Notes: generated by a model not told the origin, from the letters alone. Shown: positions 44,612 to 53,609, counted from the first letter of the stretch. The stretch is 64,000 nucleotides of DNA from Marivita sp041725935 (GCA_041725935.1 JBGRQD010000001.1:124001-188000), one strand, 5' to 3'. Numbers and translations are program-made.

Positions 44612-44694
44612 GATTTCCCCCCGCTCCCCGGCATCAGGGCTTCGGGTTACGATGTGCGCAGGTTCGATGCAAGCGATTGCACCCGTTGCAGAAG

Positions 44695-44709
44695 TTAACC
44701 ATTTGTTAA
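44695..44709. promoter_or_regulatory. CtrA-type box in the yicC / PAS-gene spacer
   Basis: TTAA-CCATTTG-TTAA is an exact TTAA-N7-TTAA match. It lies 66 bases before the PAS gene ATG and 84 bases before yicC. The first half includes the extended TTAACC form preferred by CtrA. Confidence 0.65.
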
Positions 44710-44774
44710 GATCTCGGACCAAATTGCGGCAGGAATGTGGTACGCCCCGTCCGGGAAATTGGGATGGGACGACG

Positions 44775-45341
44775 ATGATGATCATCACATCGCTGACGCA
44801 ACATGTGCTGAACCGCCACGCGGCGCGGGCGCTTGGGCTACTGGACGCCTATTGGCGGGGGCTAGCCGCGCAAGGTGATGTGCCGCTGTGGTCGCAGGTC
44901 GATCCCGCAGACATTCAGGACGCGCTGGATCATGCGTTCCTCGCCGAACGATTTGGCCAATGCCACGCCCGCATCCGCGTTGCGGGAGGTGCGGTCGAGG
45001 GTTTGGCGGGTCAGTCCTGCCCCGGTCTGCCCCTCAGCCTGCTGATCCGCGCGAGTGACCGCGCTGCATTCATCGACGCCGTGAGCAACTGTTGCACCAC
45101 CAGTTACCCGCTAGAAATAGCCCTGACATCCTGCCCTGACGCGGCCAATGGCGATGTGTCGGCCCGAATGGTACTCTACCCGCTGCGCGATACCACAGGG
45201 CGTGTCACGCAGTTCCTTGGTGGTCTGGCACCGGTGGGCGATGCGATTGAAACACCCGGACAGTTTGGCATGGCCAAGGTGAGTGCACGCCCTGCCCCCG
45301 CCCGCCGGTCGCAACTGCGTCTGGTCGTCGACAACACATAA
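44775..45341 (+). CDS. PAS-domain protein (PAS_5 type)
   Basis: This 188-residue protein has a PAS-like domain (about 25-150). It starts MMIITSLTQHVLNRHAARAL and has AYWRGLAAQGDVPLWSQVDP and DVSARMVLYPLRDTTGRVTQFLGGLAPV, typical of PAS_5 family proteins in alphaproteobacteria. No output domain follows. The start at 44775 has GGGACG upstream. A CtrA-type box lies in the spacer before it, so this looks like a cell-cycle or motility-linked gene of unknown role. Confidence 0.75.
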   Translation: MMIITSLTQHVLNRHAARALGLLDAYWRGLAAQGDVPLWSQVDPADIQDALDHAFLAERFGQCHARIRVAGGAVEGLAGQSCPGLPLSLLIRASDRAAFIDAVSNCCTTSYPLEIALTSCPDAANGDVSARMVLYPLRDTTGRVTQFLGGLAPVGDAIETPGQFGMAKVSARPAPARRSQLRLVVDNT

Positions 45342-45420
45342 AAAGGGCCGCCGCGCAAAGCTCGACGGGCGGCTTTCGGTGATGTCCAGAAAACCTCGCA
45401 TTTGTGTGCTTTCACCGGCA

Positions 45421-45459
45421 TTGATCAAGGATTATATAAAACATATACGTTTTGTATAT
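45421..45459 (+). promoter_or_regulatory. promoter and overlapping operator of the ParD-like gene
   Basis: TTGATC at 45421-45426 and TATACG at 45444-45449 are 17 bases apart. The inverted repeat ATATAC-GTTTT-GTATAT (45443-45459) covers the -10 element, as expected for an autoregulating antitoxin-like protein. The region is AT-rich. Confidence 0.5.
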
Positions 45460-45477
45460 TCACAGCGGGGTAAAGCC

Positions 45478-45681
45478 ATGGGATTGGTAAAAATCGACGA
45501 CAGCCTACACGAGGAGGTGAGGCGTGCGAGCGCTGTTATGTGTCGATCAATCAATGCTCAGGCTGAGTTCTGGATGAAGATCGGCATGCTGGCTGAGGCC
45601 AATCCGACACTCGCATTCACCGATATTGTGAAGATGCAGCTTAAGACGGTTGCCACCGAAACAGACGCGGAAGTCGCTTAA
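45478..45681 (+). CDS. ParD-like family protein
   Basis: This 67-residue protein matches the ParD_like family: MGLVKIDDSLHEEVRRAS is ribbon-helix-helix-like, and NAQAEFWMKIGMLAEANPTL follows. Members resemble the DNA-binding half of antitoxins but usually lack an adjacent ParE toxin. The start at 45478 is chosen because it gives the family N terminus. Its stop abuts the ATG of the next gene (TAA ATG), so the pair is cotranscribed. A palindrome-overlapped promoter lies upstream. Confidence 0.82.
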   Translation: MGLVKIDDSLHEEVRRASAVMCRSINAQAEFWMKIGMLAEANPTLAFTDIVKMQLKTVATETDAEVA

Positions 45682-46122
45682 ATGGCCAACAAGGCGACGG
45701 ATGAAAATTCGACCTTTGAACACGAGGTTAAGACGTTCTTCTCTGCGTATCTGAGCGCTTTTCATCGCCAGGATGCCTCAGCGATCAGTGAGATGTGGGA
45801 CGAGGTCGGCTTGTTCCCTTCACCCGCTGGGAACTTCTCGATGGATCGAGAGGCGTTTCGCAATCACTGTGTCACGCTGTTGGACTTCTATGGAAAACAG
45901 GGTGTCGCTGAACCCACCGGTGAGTTGCTGTCGGCCGAGGAGTTGTTTCCGGGCGTTGCTCAGGCACGAATGGCATACGCAATGCTCGGCTCGGATGGCA
46001 CGCCCGTCGCCAACTGGGAGCACGTCTACATCCTGCGCAAGACGGACGGCCAATGGAGCGTTTCGCTGACAATCGCAGATGACGAGATGGCCGCTTGGAC
46101 AGCCGCTGGAGCCGCGCTCTAG
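45682..46122 (+). CDS. NTF2/SnoaL-like protein
   Basis: This 146-residue protein appears to have an NTF2-like alpha+beta barrel: EVKTFFSAYLSAFHRQDASAIS near the N terminus, GNFSMDREAFRNHCVTLLDFY, and WEHVYILRKTDGQWSVSLTIAD near the end. NTF2-like proteins include enzymes, scaffolds and immunity proteins, so no activity can be named. It starts directly after the ParD-like stop with no spacer. That coupling suggests a functional pair. Confidence 0.7.
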   Translation: MANKATDENSTFEHEVKTFFSAYLSAFHRQDASAISEMWDEVGLFPSPAGNFSMDREAFRNHCVTLLDFYGKQGVAEPTGELLSAEELFPGVAQARMAYAMLGSDGTPVANWEHVYILRKTDGQWSVSLTIADDEMAAWTAAGAAL

Positions 46123-46274
46123 AAGCGGACCTTTGCCTCAGGAACGTGAATGGCAGCGAAGTCGCGCACCGCAGACATGCAACATACAAAGCTCCCGGAG
46201 GTTTTCTCCGAAACTCTTGCGCGCCATTTCCGCATGTCCACTCCGGATTTCGTCGAGGACCCCTTCAAGAAATG

Positions 46275-46300
46275 AAAAGGGCGGCCCCAAAGGACCGCCC
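46275..46300 (-). terminator. terminator of the DAHP synthase gene
   Basis: Minus strand: GGGCGGTCC pairs with GGGCCGCCC over nine positions (one G-T pair) and is followed by TTTTC. It lies 25 bases past the stop at 46323. Confidence 0.8.
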
Positions 46301-46322
46301 CATTCCGAAATTCTCTGACAAA

Positions 46323-47693
46323 TCAGCCCGCCTTGACGGCAAGCTGTGCTTCGCGGCGCGCGGTGAGTTCCTCGGCGACGAGGAAAGCCAGTTCCAGCGA
46401 TTGCGATGCGTTCAGGCGCGGGTCGCAGGCCGTGTGGTAGCGGTCGCTCAGGTTTTCCTCGCTCACCGCCCGGACACCTCCGGTGCATTCGGTCACATCT
46501 TGACCGGTCATCTCGAAATGCACACCGCCGGGCACCGTGCCTTCGGCGTTGTGGACGCTGAAGAAGTCGCGCACTTCGCGCAGGACCAGGTCGAACGGAC
46601 GGGTCTTATAGCCGGTGGACGACTTGATCGTGTTGCCGTGCATCGGGTCGCAGACCCATGTGACGTTGGCGCCTTCCTCGGCCACGGTTTTGATCAGACG
46701 CGGCAGGTGTTCACCCACCTTGCCCGCTCCGAACCGGGCGATCAGTGTCAGCTTGCCCGCCTCGTTTTCCGGGTTCAGCTTGGCCATCAGCACCTTGAGG
46801 TCTTCGGGCGTGGTGGTCGGACCGCATTTCAGACCAACCGGGTTCAGCACGCCGCGCGCGAATTCGACATGCGCGCCATCGGGCTGACGGGTGCGGTCGC
46901 CGATCCAGATCATGTGGCCCGAGCCAGCAAGCCATTTGCCCGAGGTGCTGTCCTGACGTGTCAGCGCCTCTTCGTATTCCAGCAGCAGGGATTCGTGGCT
47001 GGTGTAAAAATCCACAGTGGCCAGCGTGTGCGCGCGGGCGCTGTCGATCCCGGCGGCCTTCATGAAATCAAGCGTGTCGCTAATACGGTTCGCCAGATCG
47101 CGGTACTTGGCGGCCTTTTCGCTTTCGGTGAATCCGAGCGTCCACTGATGGACTTGGTGCACATCGGCATAGCCACCGGTCGAAAACGCGCGCAGCAGGT
47201 TCAGCGTTGCCGCCGCCTGCGTGTAGGCCTGCAACATCCGGGCGGGATCAGGGATGCGTGCCTCGGGTGTGAAAGCCAATTCGTTGATGATATCACCGCG
47301 GTAGCTGGGCAGCTCCAGACCATCGACGGTCTCGGTCGGGGCCGAGCGCGGCTTGGCGAACTGGCCTGCCATGCGGCCCACCTTGACCACGGGCACCTTG
47401 GCCCCGAAGGTCAGGACCATCGCCATTTGCAGCATGACCTTGAACGTGTCGCGGATTCCGTTGGCGCTGAACTGGTCGAACGCCTCTGCGCAATCGCCGC
47501 CCTGCAACAGGAACGCCTCGCCACGCGACGCCGCCCCCAATGCCTTTTTCAACGTCCGCGACTCGCCTGCAAAAACCAGCGGCGGATATTTCGACAGCTG
47601 GGCTTCGACAGCCTCCAGCTTTGCCGCATCCGTATACTCAGGCATCTGGATCCGCGGTTTTGCGCGCCAGCCTGATTTTTTCCACTCGGTCAT
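46323..47693 (-). CDS. class II 3-deoxy-7-phosphoheptulonate synthase
   Basis: This 456-residue DAHP synthase, the first enzyme of the shikimate pathway, joins erythrose 4-phosphate and phosphoenolpyruvate. Class II (plant/Mycobacterium-type) features are WKKSGWRAKPRIQMPEY at the N terminus, PLVFAGESRTLKKAL, LLQGGDCAEAF and the metal-site stretches VWVCDPMHGNT-like and GGVHFEMTGQDVTEC. The ATG at 47693 is chosen by family; the frame opens earlier as a shadow. It is divergent from the GlxA regulator with a 169-base spacer. A terminator follows. Confidence 0.94.
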   Translation of the reverse strand: MTEWKKSGWRAKPRIQMPEYTDAAKLEAVEAQLSKYPPLVFAGESRTLKKALGAASRGEAFLLQGGDCAEAFDQFSANGIRDTFKVMLQMAMVLTFGAKVPVVKVGRMAGQFAKPRSAPTETVDGLELPSYRGDIINELAFTPEARIPDPARMLQAYTQAAATLNLLRAFSTGGYADVHQVHQWTLGFTESEKAAKYRDLANRISDTLDFMKAAGIDSARAHTLATVDFYTSHESLLLEYEEALTRQDSTSGKWLAGSGHMIWIGDRTRQPDGAHVEFARGVLNPVGLKCGPTTTPEDLKVLMAKLNPENEAGKLTLIARFGAGKVGEHLPRLIKTVAEEGANVTWVCDPMHGNTIKSSTGYKTRPFDLVLREVRDFFSVHNAEGTVPGGVHFEMTGQDVTECTGGVRAVSEENLSDRYHTACDPRLNASQSLELAFLVAEELTARREAQLAVKAG

Positions 47694-47862
47694 TGTCTCT
47701 ACTCCGGTCAATGCAAGTAAGTTAGCGTTAGCGGCCCCGCTATACAGAATCTGCCCCTGTCTGACCAGCAAGGAATCGCCCTCCAGAGCTTGACCCCGGG
47801 CGTCTCTTCTGACCATGTGGCGCGCACCGTGCCGCAGCTAAGAGCCAAGGGCCCCAGTACCC

Positions 47863-48867
47863 ATGTTACCGACCCGCCAGACCGTTGAACTCGACCGCGT
47901 TCCCAGCAAACCGCGCAAATTCGCTTTTGTCCTACTGCCCGAATTCACCATGCTGTGTTTTTCGGCGGCGGTGGAATCGCTGCGGATCGCGAACCGCATG
48001 GCGAACCGCAAGCTTTATGACTGGACCATCATCGGCGAGGGCGGCGTCGAGATCAGCTGTTCGGCAGGCGTATCCTTTCGGCTGGATTCGGACCTGATCG
48101 AGTTGAACCGTGACGACGTGGCTCTGGTATGCGGTGGCATCGACGTACAATCGGCCACAACCAAGCGCATCATCAACTGGCTGCGCCGCGAAGCCCGGCG
48201 CGGTTTGTCGATCGGCGGTCTGTGCACCGCGGCCTATTCGCTGGCCTCTGCCGGATTGCTGGACGGTAAGCGCGCGACGATCCATTGGGAAAACCAGGAC
48301 AGCTTTACCGAGGAATTTCCCGAGGTGACCCTGACCAAGTCGATCTTTGTGGTCGATGGCAGCCGCATCACCACGGCAGGCGGCACCGCGTCTGTGGACC
48401 TGATGCTCAAGATCATTGCGGACGATCACGGCGAGGAACTCGCTGGCGCGGTCGCGGATCAGTTGATCTACAACTCGATCCGCACCGATCAGGACACCCA
48501 GCGGCTGTCCGTGCCAACTCGCATCGGCGTGCGGCACCCCAAGCTATCCAAGGTCATCCAGATGATGGAGCAGAACATCGAAGAGCCGATCAGCCCCTCG
48601 GTTCTGGCCCATCAGGTCGGCATGTCCACGCGCCAGCTAGAACGGCTGTTCCGCCGTTACCTGAGCCGCAGCCCCAAGCGCTATTACATGGAACTGCGCC
48701 TGCAGAAAGCGCGCAACCTGCTGATGCAGACCGACATGAGCGTGATCAACGTGGCGCTGGCCTGCGGCTTTGCCTCGCCGTCGCATTTCTCGAAATGCTA
48801 CCGGGCACATTATGAAACGACGCCATACCGTGAACGCGGGGCGCATGCGTCGCGGCTGTCTGTGTAA
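47863..48867 (+). CDS. GlxA family transcriptional regulator
   Basis: This 334-residue regulator joins an N-terminal DJ-1/PfpI-like domain (about 15-195) to a C-terminal AraC-type double helix-turn-helix (about 225-325). The first has LCTAAYSLASAGLLDGKRAT, with the cysteine elbow in GLCTAA. The second has SPSVLAHQVGMSTRQLERLFRRYLSRSPKRYY and NVALACGFASPSHFSKCYR. Members such as GbdR and CdhR control choline, betaine or carnitine use, so a quaternary-amine role is possible but not shown. It is divergent from the DAHP synthase gene. Confidence 0.92.
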   Translation: MLPTRQTVELDRVPSKPRKFAFVLLPEFTMLCFSAAVESLRIANRMANRKLYDWTIIGEGGVEISCSAGVSFRLDSDLIELNRDDVALVCGGIDVQSATTKRIINWLRREARRGLSIGGLCTAAYSLASAGLLDGKRATIHWENQDSFTEEFPEVTLTKSIFVVDGSRITTAGGTASVDLMLKIIADDHGEELAGAVADQLIYNSIRTDQDTQRLSVPTRIGVRHPKLSKVIQMMEQNIEEPISPSVLAHQVGMSTRQLERLFRRYLSRSPKRYYMELRLQKARNLLMQTDMSVINVALACGFASPSHFSKCYRAHYETTPYRERGAHASRLSV

Positions 48868-49096
48868 AGCCGTTTACCCGACTTCTTTCGGCAAAGTCAT
48901 TGCTCTGACCTCCGTGCGCGATCCGGCGTGAGCGATTTACTCACACCCTTCTCACTCTCGCCGCATTCCTGAAGCCTGTAGCGTTGTTCTTGGCGGTTGA
49001 ACTGGCGTTCACCCCGCTCAAGGCTCGGCCGCCCCATGCGCCGCAATATTTCACGGCGCAGGGCATTTTGATTTCGCAATTTCAGGAGTTACCGAC

Positions 49097-49867
49097 ATGG
49101 AAGTCTCTTCCTTTGAATTGATTTACAAACCCCAATCCCCGGTCGGCGCGGCAGATCGGGTGCTTCAGGGATATTTTCTCAACATCACGAACCTCGAAGA
49201 CGTGGATCTGCGGTTCTCGGTCAGTTTCGTGACCTCTTCGGTCAGCGATCCGGACCGCAGCCTGTTCAACAACACCGTCGCTTTCGTGGACACCGCGAAT
49301 TCGAACAACAGCTCGGCCAGCCTGTCGGGTGGTCTGACCTCATCTGTCTTTACCCTGAACCCGACGATCACCATCGCGCCGAACGAAACCGCCAAGGTCG
49401 CGCTTTTGCCAAGCGATCCGTTTCCGGTCGCGGTCCTGCCCGCCAATTTCGAGGCGCGCGGCTATGTTCGTCTGCGCCTGCCCGCCAACATCCGGTTCTC
49501 GTTCCCCGGCGGGATCACGTTTGAGCCGCAGCTTGACCGCCCTGCGCGCGTCCTGCTGACGCCGCAGAACCGGGCGACCTATCTGGATGCAAGCGGTGTC
49601 ATCAACGACCAGACCCAATCCAGCCTGCCCACGGCGTCCGGAGGCGCATTGGCCGAGATCACGCCGGAAACCGGCTTTTTGTTGAAGCCGTCACTGATCG
49701 CGGAGGGACTGAAAGCCATCCCCAACCTCGACTCGCTTGACATCAGCGAACGCGACATCGCCACGATGCTCGCGGCCCTTCCCGCGTCCGGTGTCGATTT
49801 CAAGGAGATCAACGCCGCCCTCAAGGAAGCGGGCATCGGAATGGCGCTGGAAAGCCGGAAGGTCTGA
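49097..49867 (+). CDS. hypothetical protein
   Basis: This 256-residue protein is not recognised. Residues 1-165 look beta-rich (GYFLNITNLEDVDLRFSVSF, NTVAFVDTANSNNSSASL), as in a beta-sandwich, without a signal peptide. The last 80 residues contain helical repeats (LKAIPNLDSLDISERDIATM). AGGAG lies 9 bases before the ATG, supporting the start. No neighbour points to a role; the CDF gene follows after 192 bases. Confidence 0.65.
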   Translation: MEVSSFELIYKPQSPVGAADRVLQGYFLNITNLEDVDLRFSVSFVTSSVSDPDRSLFNNTVAFVDTANSNNSSASLSGGLTSSVFTLNPTITIAPNETAKVALLPSDPFPVAVLPANFEARGYVRLRLPANIRFSFPGGITFEPQLDRPARVLLTPQNRATYLDASGVINDQTQSSLPTASGGALAEITPETGFLLKPSLIAEGLKAIPNLDSLDISERDIATMLAALPASGVDFKEINAALKEAGIGMALESRKV

Positions 49868-50059
49868 ACGGCGCGTTGTGAAAGGGCGGTCATCTCAAGC
49901 AGGTGGCCACCTGCCGCGCCCTGGCAAAACCGCTTGATCGGTCGGGCGCTTGCGCGAGCAGTCCGGACCTGAACTTGCAAGTCAGTATCAACCGCAAATT
50001 CAGAGGGTTGAGCGGTCGGCGCTCCACCGTTAAAGCAGCCCCATCCAAAGGGGAACGCC

Positions 50060-50950
50060 ATGTCCGCCGCGCTCAAACTCGCTGTAGGAAGCCTGCTGGT
50101 GGGCGTCGTGGTGCTGGGCCTCAAGGCACTGGCGTGGTGGATCACGGGGTCGGTGGCGCTCTTGTCGGATGCGCTGGAAAGCACGGTGAACCTGACCACC
50201 GCCTTTGCCGCGCTGATCGCAATACGGGTGGCTCAGCGCCCCGCCGATGCCAACCACCCTTTCGGCCATCACAAGGCAGAGTTTTTCAGCGCGGTGCTGG
50301 AAGGCGTGATGATCATCATCGCGGCGCTCTTCATCCTGCGCGAAGCCTATGCAGGTTTCCTGTCGCCCCGGGCGCTGGATGCGCCAATCGAAGGGCTGCT
50401 GGTCAACGGTGCGGCAACGGCGCTGAATGCGGCCTGGGCAATGGTGCTGCTGCGGCAGGGACGCCGGTTGAAATCCCCTGCGCTGGTGGCGGATGGACGG
50501 CATCTGTGGACCGATGTGCTGACCTCGGTTGGCGTGGCGGCGGGCGTGCTTCTGGCGTTTCTTACCGGATGGTGGCTCTTCGATCCGATCATGGCGGCGC
50601 TGGTGGCGGTGCATATCCTGTGGTCAGGCTCACGGGTGGTGAAGGACTCGCTCAGCGGGTTGATGGACGAGGCGGTGCCCGACACCACGCTGGCCCGGAT
50701 CCGTGACGTGATCTCGGAACAGGCCGAAGGCGCGGTCGAGGCGCATGACCTGCGCACCCGCCATGCCGGTGCGGTGACCTTCGTGGAATTTCACCTCGTC
50801 GTGCCCGGCGACATGACCGTGTTCGACGCACATGAGATCTGCGACCGGATCGAAGCCGCCATTGGCCAAGCGGTGCCGGACAGCCGCGTGACGATCCATG
50901 TCGAACCGGAGCACAAACAGAAGCACACGGGGATTGTCGTGCTCGACTGA
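50060..50950 (+). CDS. cation diffusion facilitator (CDF) family transporter
   Basis: This 296-residue CDF exporter has six membrane segments and a C-terminal cytoplasmic ferredoxin-like domain. Metal sites are suggested by LLSDALESTVN in helix 2 (Asp37) and ADGRHLWTDVLTS in helix 5, the HxxxD motif. HPFGHHKAEFF is conserved in the family. Helix 2 lacks the second aspartate of the canonical DxxxD, which in zinc CDFs is ligand, so metal choice is uncertain. The C terminus has VEFHLVVPGDMTVFDAHEIC. AAAGGGGAA lies upstream of the ATG. Confidence 0.92.
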   Translation: MSAALKLAVGSLLVGVVVLGLKALAWWITGSVALLSDALESTVNLTTAFAALIAIRVAQRPADANHPFGHHKAEFFSAVLEGVMIIIAALFILREAYAGFLSPRALDAPIEGLLVNGAATALNAAWAMVLLRQGRRLKSPALVADGRHLWTDVLTSVGVAAGVLLAFLTGWWLFDPIMAALVAVHILWSGSRVVKDSLSGLMDEAVPDTTLARIRDVISEQAEGAVEAHDLRTRHAGAVTFVEFHLVVPGDMTVFDAHEICDRIEAAIGQAVPDSRVTIHVEPEHKQKHTGIVVLD

Positions 50951-50970
50951 CAAAATCTGGGCGCTTGCGT

Positions 50971-52104
50971 TTAAGACCCGACGCCCGCCATCCGGTAGAG
51001 CGCGCCGTTGCCGACACTCAGGAACCACAGCGCACCATCCGGGCCTTGGCGCAGATCGCGCACGCGCTGGGTGCTTTCGCCTTTGATCTGTTCCACTTCA
51101 CGCAACGGCGCACCGTCCAGCCGAGATATGTAATCGAACTTGAGCGAGCCGACGAACATGTCACCGTTCCAGCCGCCCACCGCGCCACCATTGTAGAAGC
51201 TCATCCCCGACGGCGCGATGGAGGGGTCCCAAAAGGTTTCGGGTTGTTCCATACCGGGCATGGCCGTGCCCTCGCCGATGCTGCGTCCCGAATAATGGGT
51301 GCCAAAGGAAATCACCGGCCAGCCGAAATTTGCACCTTTCTGGATGCGGTTCACTTCGTCACCGCCGCGTGCGCCATGTTCGTTGACCCAAAGCTGGCCT
51401 GAGGAATCGAGCGCAGCCCCCTGCGGGTTGCGGTGACCGTAGGACCAAATCTCGGGCTGTACGCCGCTGACGTTCACAAACGGGTTGTCTGATGGCACGG
51501 CCCCGGTCTTTGTGATGCGGAGGACCGACCCGTTATGCAGGCTGCGGTCCTGCGCCGTATCATCCGACCCCCGGTCGCCCACGGTCAGGAATAGCGTGCC
51601 GTCGCGGGCCTCGACAATGCGGGAACCGAAATGCCGCCCGCCGCTTGACCCCGGTGCTATCTCGAATACGGTCTCGTGACTGGTCAGAGCCGTGCCCTCC
51701 GCGTTCAGCACCGCCTTGGTGACCGCTGTTCCGCTGCCACGCCCCTGACGCTTGGCATGGGTGAAGAACAGCGTTCGGCTTTGCGCAAAATCACGCGGCA
51801 CCAGAACGTCCAGAAGGCCGCCTTGCCCGTCAGAATAGGATTCGGGCGGGTTGCTCAGCGCCACGGCCGCACCGCCGGGCGTGACCAGCAGCACGCGGCC
51901 ATCGCGCTCTGTCACTACGATTTTACCATCCGGTAAAAATCCGAACGCCCAAGGCTCGTCCAGCCCCGTCACCACTGCCGAGACCTGCATCGCACCGGCG
52001 CTGGTCTGGATCGTTTCGGACATCGTCTGTGCGGTCACAGGCGCAAGTGCTGCGGTGGACAGCAGGAGCGACAGCGACAGGGTCAGGCGGCGCAGGTGTG
52101 GCAT
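50971..52104 (-). CDS. PQQ-dependent sugar dehydrogenase
   Basis: This 377-residue soluble six-bladed beta-propeller is of the aldose sugar dehydrogenase (YliI/Asd) type. Its signal peptide is MPHLRRLTLSLSLLLSTAAL to about residue 25. Family segments are LDEPWAFGFLPDGKIVVTER at the first blade, GGRHFGSRIVEARDGTLFLTVGDRG, WSYGHRNPQGAALD with the PQQ-contacting HRNPQG, and VNEHGARGGDEVNRI. I chose the ATG at 52104, with GGAG nine bases upstream. No PQQ-synthesis genes are in the window. It is convergent with the CDF gene and divergent from the Liv operon. Confidence 0.9.
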   Translation of the reverse strand: MPHLRRLTLSLSLLLSTAALAPVTAQTMSETIQTSAGAMQVSAVVTGLDEPWAFGFLPDGKIVVTERDGRVLLVTPGGAAVALSNPPESYSDGQGGLLDVLVPRDFAQSRTLFFTHAKRQGRGSGTAVTKAVLNAEGTALTSHETVFEIAPGSSGGRHFGSRIVEARDGTLFLTVGDRGSDDTAQDRSLHNGSVLRITKTGAVPSDNPFVNVSGVQPEIWSYGHRNPQGAALDSSGQLWVNEHGARGGDEVNRIQKGANFGWPVISFGTHYSGRSIGEGTAMPGMEQPETFWDPSIAPSGMSFYNGGAVGGWNGDMFVGSLKFDYISRLDGAPLREVEQIKGESTQRVRDLRQGPDGALWFLSVGNGALYRMAGVGS

Positions 52105-52360
52105 GGGGCGCATCTCCGGATTGACTGCGTTCGCAAGAAATATGGGCGCGCCTGCCGTTGGGGCAACCGACCTTACGAAGTCGTGAGCCACCAAGACCGG
52201 GCGCAAAATCTTTTCGAGCGCCTCAACCCCTCCCCCTAAGTCCTTGATAACGTATCCCCGCGCGATAACAGCCGCGATGCGAGGGGTCTTTTCTTTTCCA
52301 CGGCATCTGAATATCGTCTTGAGCCAGAACACAGCGATGTTCCAACATGGGAGTACCGAT

Positions 52361-53557
52361 ATGAAAAAGTTTCTGGCGGCCACGGCAGCTGGCGCATTGA
52401 TGGCGGGTTCCGCCTTTGCGGCTGGCCATTCCAACGAAATCAAGATGGGTGTCATCCTGGGCTTCACCGGCCCGATTGAATCCCTGACGCCTGCGATGGC
52501 GGCGGGTGCCGAAATGGCGATGGCCGAAGTCACCGAAACCGGCAAGCTGCTGGAAGGTGCCACCATCACCCCCGTACGCGCGGATTCGACCTGCGTGGAC
52601 AGCGCCGCTGCGACAGCTGCAGCCGAGCGTCTGATCACCAGTGACGGCATCAGCGCGATGGTCGGACCCGACTGTTCCGGCGTGACCGGCGCGGTTCTGG
52701 CCAACGTGTCCGTGCCCAACGGCATGGTCATGATCTCTCCGTCCGCGACATCGCCTGCTCTGTCGGCTGCCGAGGACAATGGCCTCTTCTTCCGCACCGC
52801 ACCGTCGGATGCGCGTCAGGGTGAAGTTCTGGCATCCATCATGATCGAGAAAGGCATCACCAGTGCCGCCGTGACCTACACCAACAACGATTACGGCAAA
52901 GGCTTTGCCGATGCGTTCGAGGCTGCCTACGAAGCGGCTGGTGGATCGGTGACCCTGTCGGCGCCGCATGAAGACGGCAAGGCGGATTACTCTGCCGAAG
53001 TCGGCGCTTTGGCCTCGGCTGGCGGCGATGCGCTCGTGGTTCTGGGCTATGTCGACCAGGGTGGCGCAGGCGTCATTCAGGGCGCGCTGGATACAGGCGC
53101 GTTCGACATGTTCGCCATGGGTGACGGCATGATCGGCGACTCGCTGGTCGAGCGGTTCGGCGACGACATCGCCGGCATGATCGGCACCGCACCGGGTTCG
53201 GACAACGAAGGCTCTGCCCTCTTTGCAGAAATGGCGACCGCTGCCGGGATCGACGGCACGTCGGTCTATGCCGGCGAATCCTATGACGCCGCAGCACTGA
53301 TGCTCTTGGCGATGGCTGCCGCAGGTTCAAAAGAGCCGGGCGATTACCAGTCGCACATCTTTGACGTGGCCAACGCACCGGGCGAGCAGATCCTGCCGGG
53401 TGAACTGGGCAAGGCGATCGATATCCTCGCGGCTGGCGGTGACGTGGATTACCAAGGCGCTACAGGTGTCGAACTGGTCGAGCCGGGCGAAGCTGCCGGG
53501 TCTTATGCCGAATTCACCGTCGAGGACGGCGCTCTGAAGGTTGTCGGCTACCGCTAA
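52361..53557 (+). CDS. branched-chain amino acid ABC transporter substrate-binding protein
   Basis: This 398-residue periplasmic type I binding protein is a Leu/Ile/Val-binding-like family member. The signal peptide MKKFLAATAAGALMAGSAFA ends near residue 21. Then come IKMGVILGFTGPIESLTPAM, SAMVGPDCSGVTGAV, the acidic NNDYGKGFADAF and ESYDAAALMLLAM. It is the first gene of the Liv operon and is followed by a hairpin that should reduce readthrough. A weak promoter (TTGATA-N16-TAACAG, 52244-52271) is possible. Confidence 0.9.
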   Translation: MKKFLAATAAGALMAGSAFAAGHSNEIKMGVILGFTGPIESLTPAMAAGAEMAMAEVTETGKLLEGATITPVRADSTCVDSAAATAAAERLITSDGISAMVGPDCSGVTGAVLANVSVPNGMVMISPSATSPALSAAEDNGLFFRTAPSDARQGEVLASIMIEKGITSAAVTYTNNDYGKGFADAFEAAYEAAGGSVTLSAPHEDGKADYSAEVGALASAGGDALVVLGYVDQGGAGVIQGALDTGAFDMFAMGDGMIGDSLVERFGDDIAGMIGTAPGSDNEGSALFAEMATAAGIDGTSVYAGESYDAAALMLLAMAAAGSKEPGDYQSHIFDVANAPGEQILPGELGKAIDILAAGGDVDYQGATGVELVEPGEAAGSYAEFTVEDGALKVVGYR

Positions 53558-53582
53558 GCCGATTTCTGCACGCAACACCAAG

Positions 53583-53609
53583 CGGCGCGAGAGGTTTCTC
53601 GCGCCGTTT
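53583..53609 (+). terminator. attenuator hairpin after the Liv binding-protein gene
   Basis: CGGCGCGAGA pairs with TCTCGCGCCG over 10 bases around GGTT, followed by TTT. It lies between the binding-protein gene and livG, so it should favour abundant binding protein over permease. Confidence 0.75.

Noticed and set aside
44169..44774. Upstream extension of the PAS protein frame
   Set aside because: It is antisense to yicC; the protein start at 44775 has its own ribosome site and the CtrA box lies before it.
48990..49010. GAAC-TGGC-GTTC near 49 kb, the Gram-positive LexA pattern
   Set aside because: The alphaproteobacterial LexA site is the direct repeat GAAC-N7-GAAC, seen before recA; this one does not fit.
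52254..52297. Imperfect hairpin followed by TCTTTTCTTTT upstream of the Liv binding protein gene
   Set aside because: A mismatch in the stem, and the plausible promoter start lies inside the hairpin, so it would not be transcribed whole.
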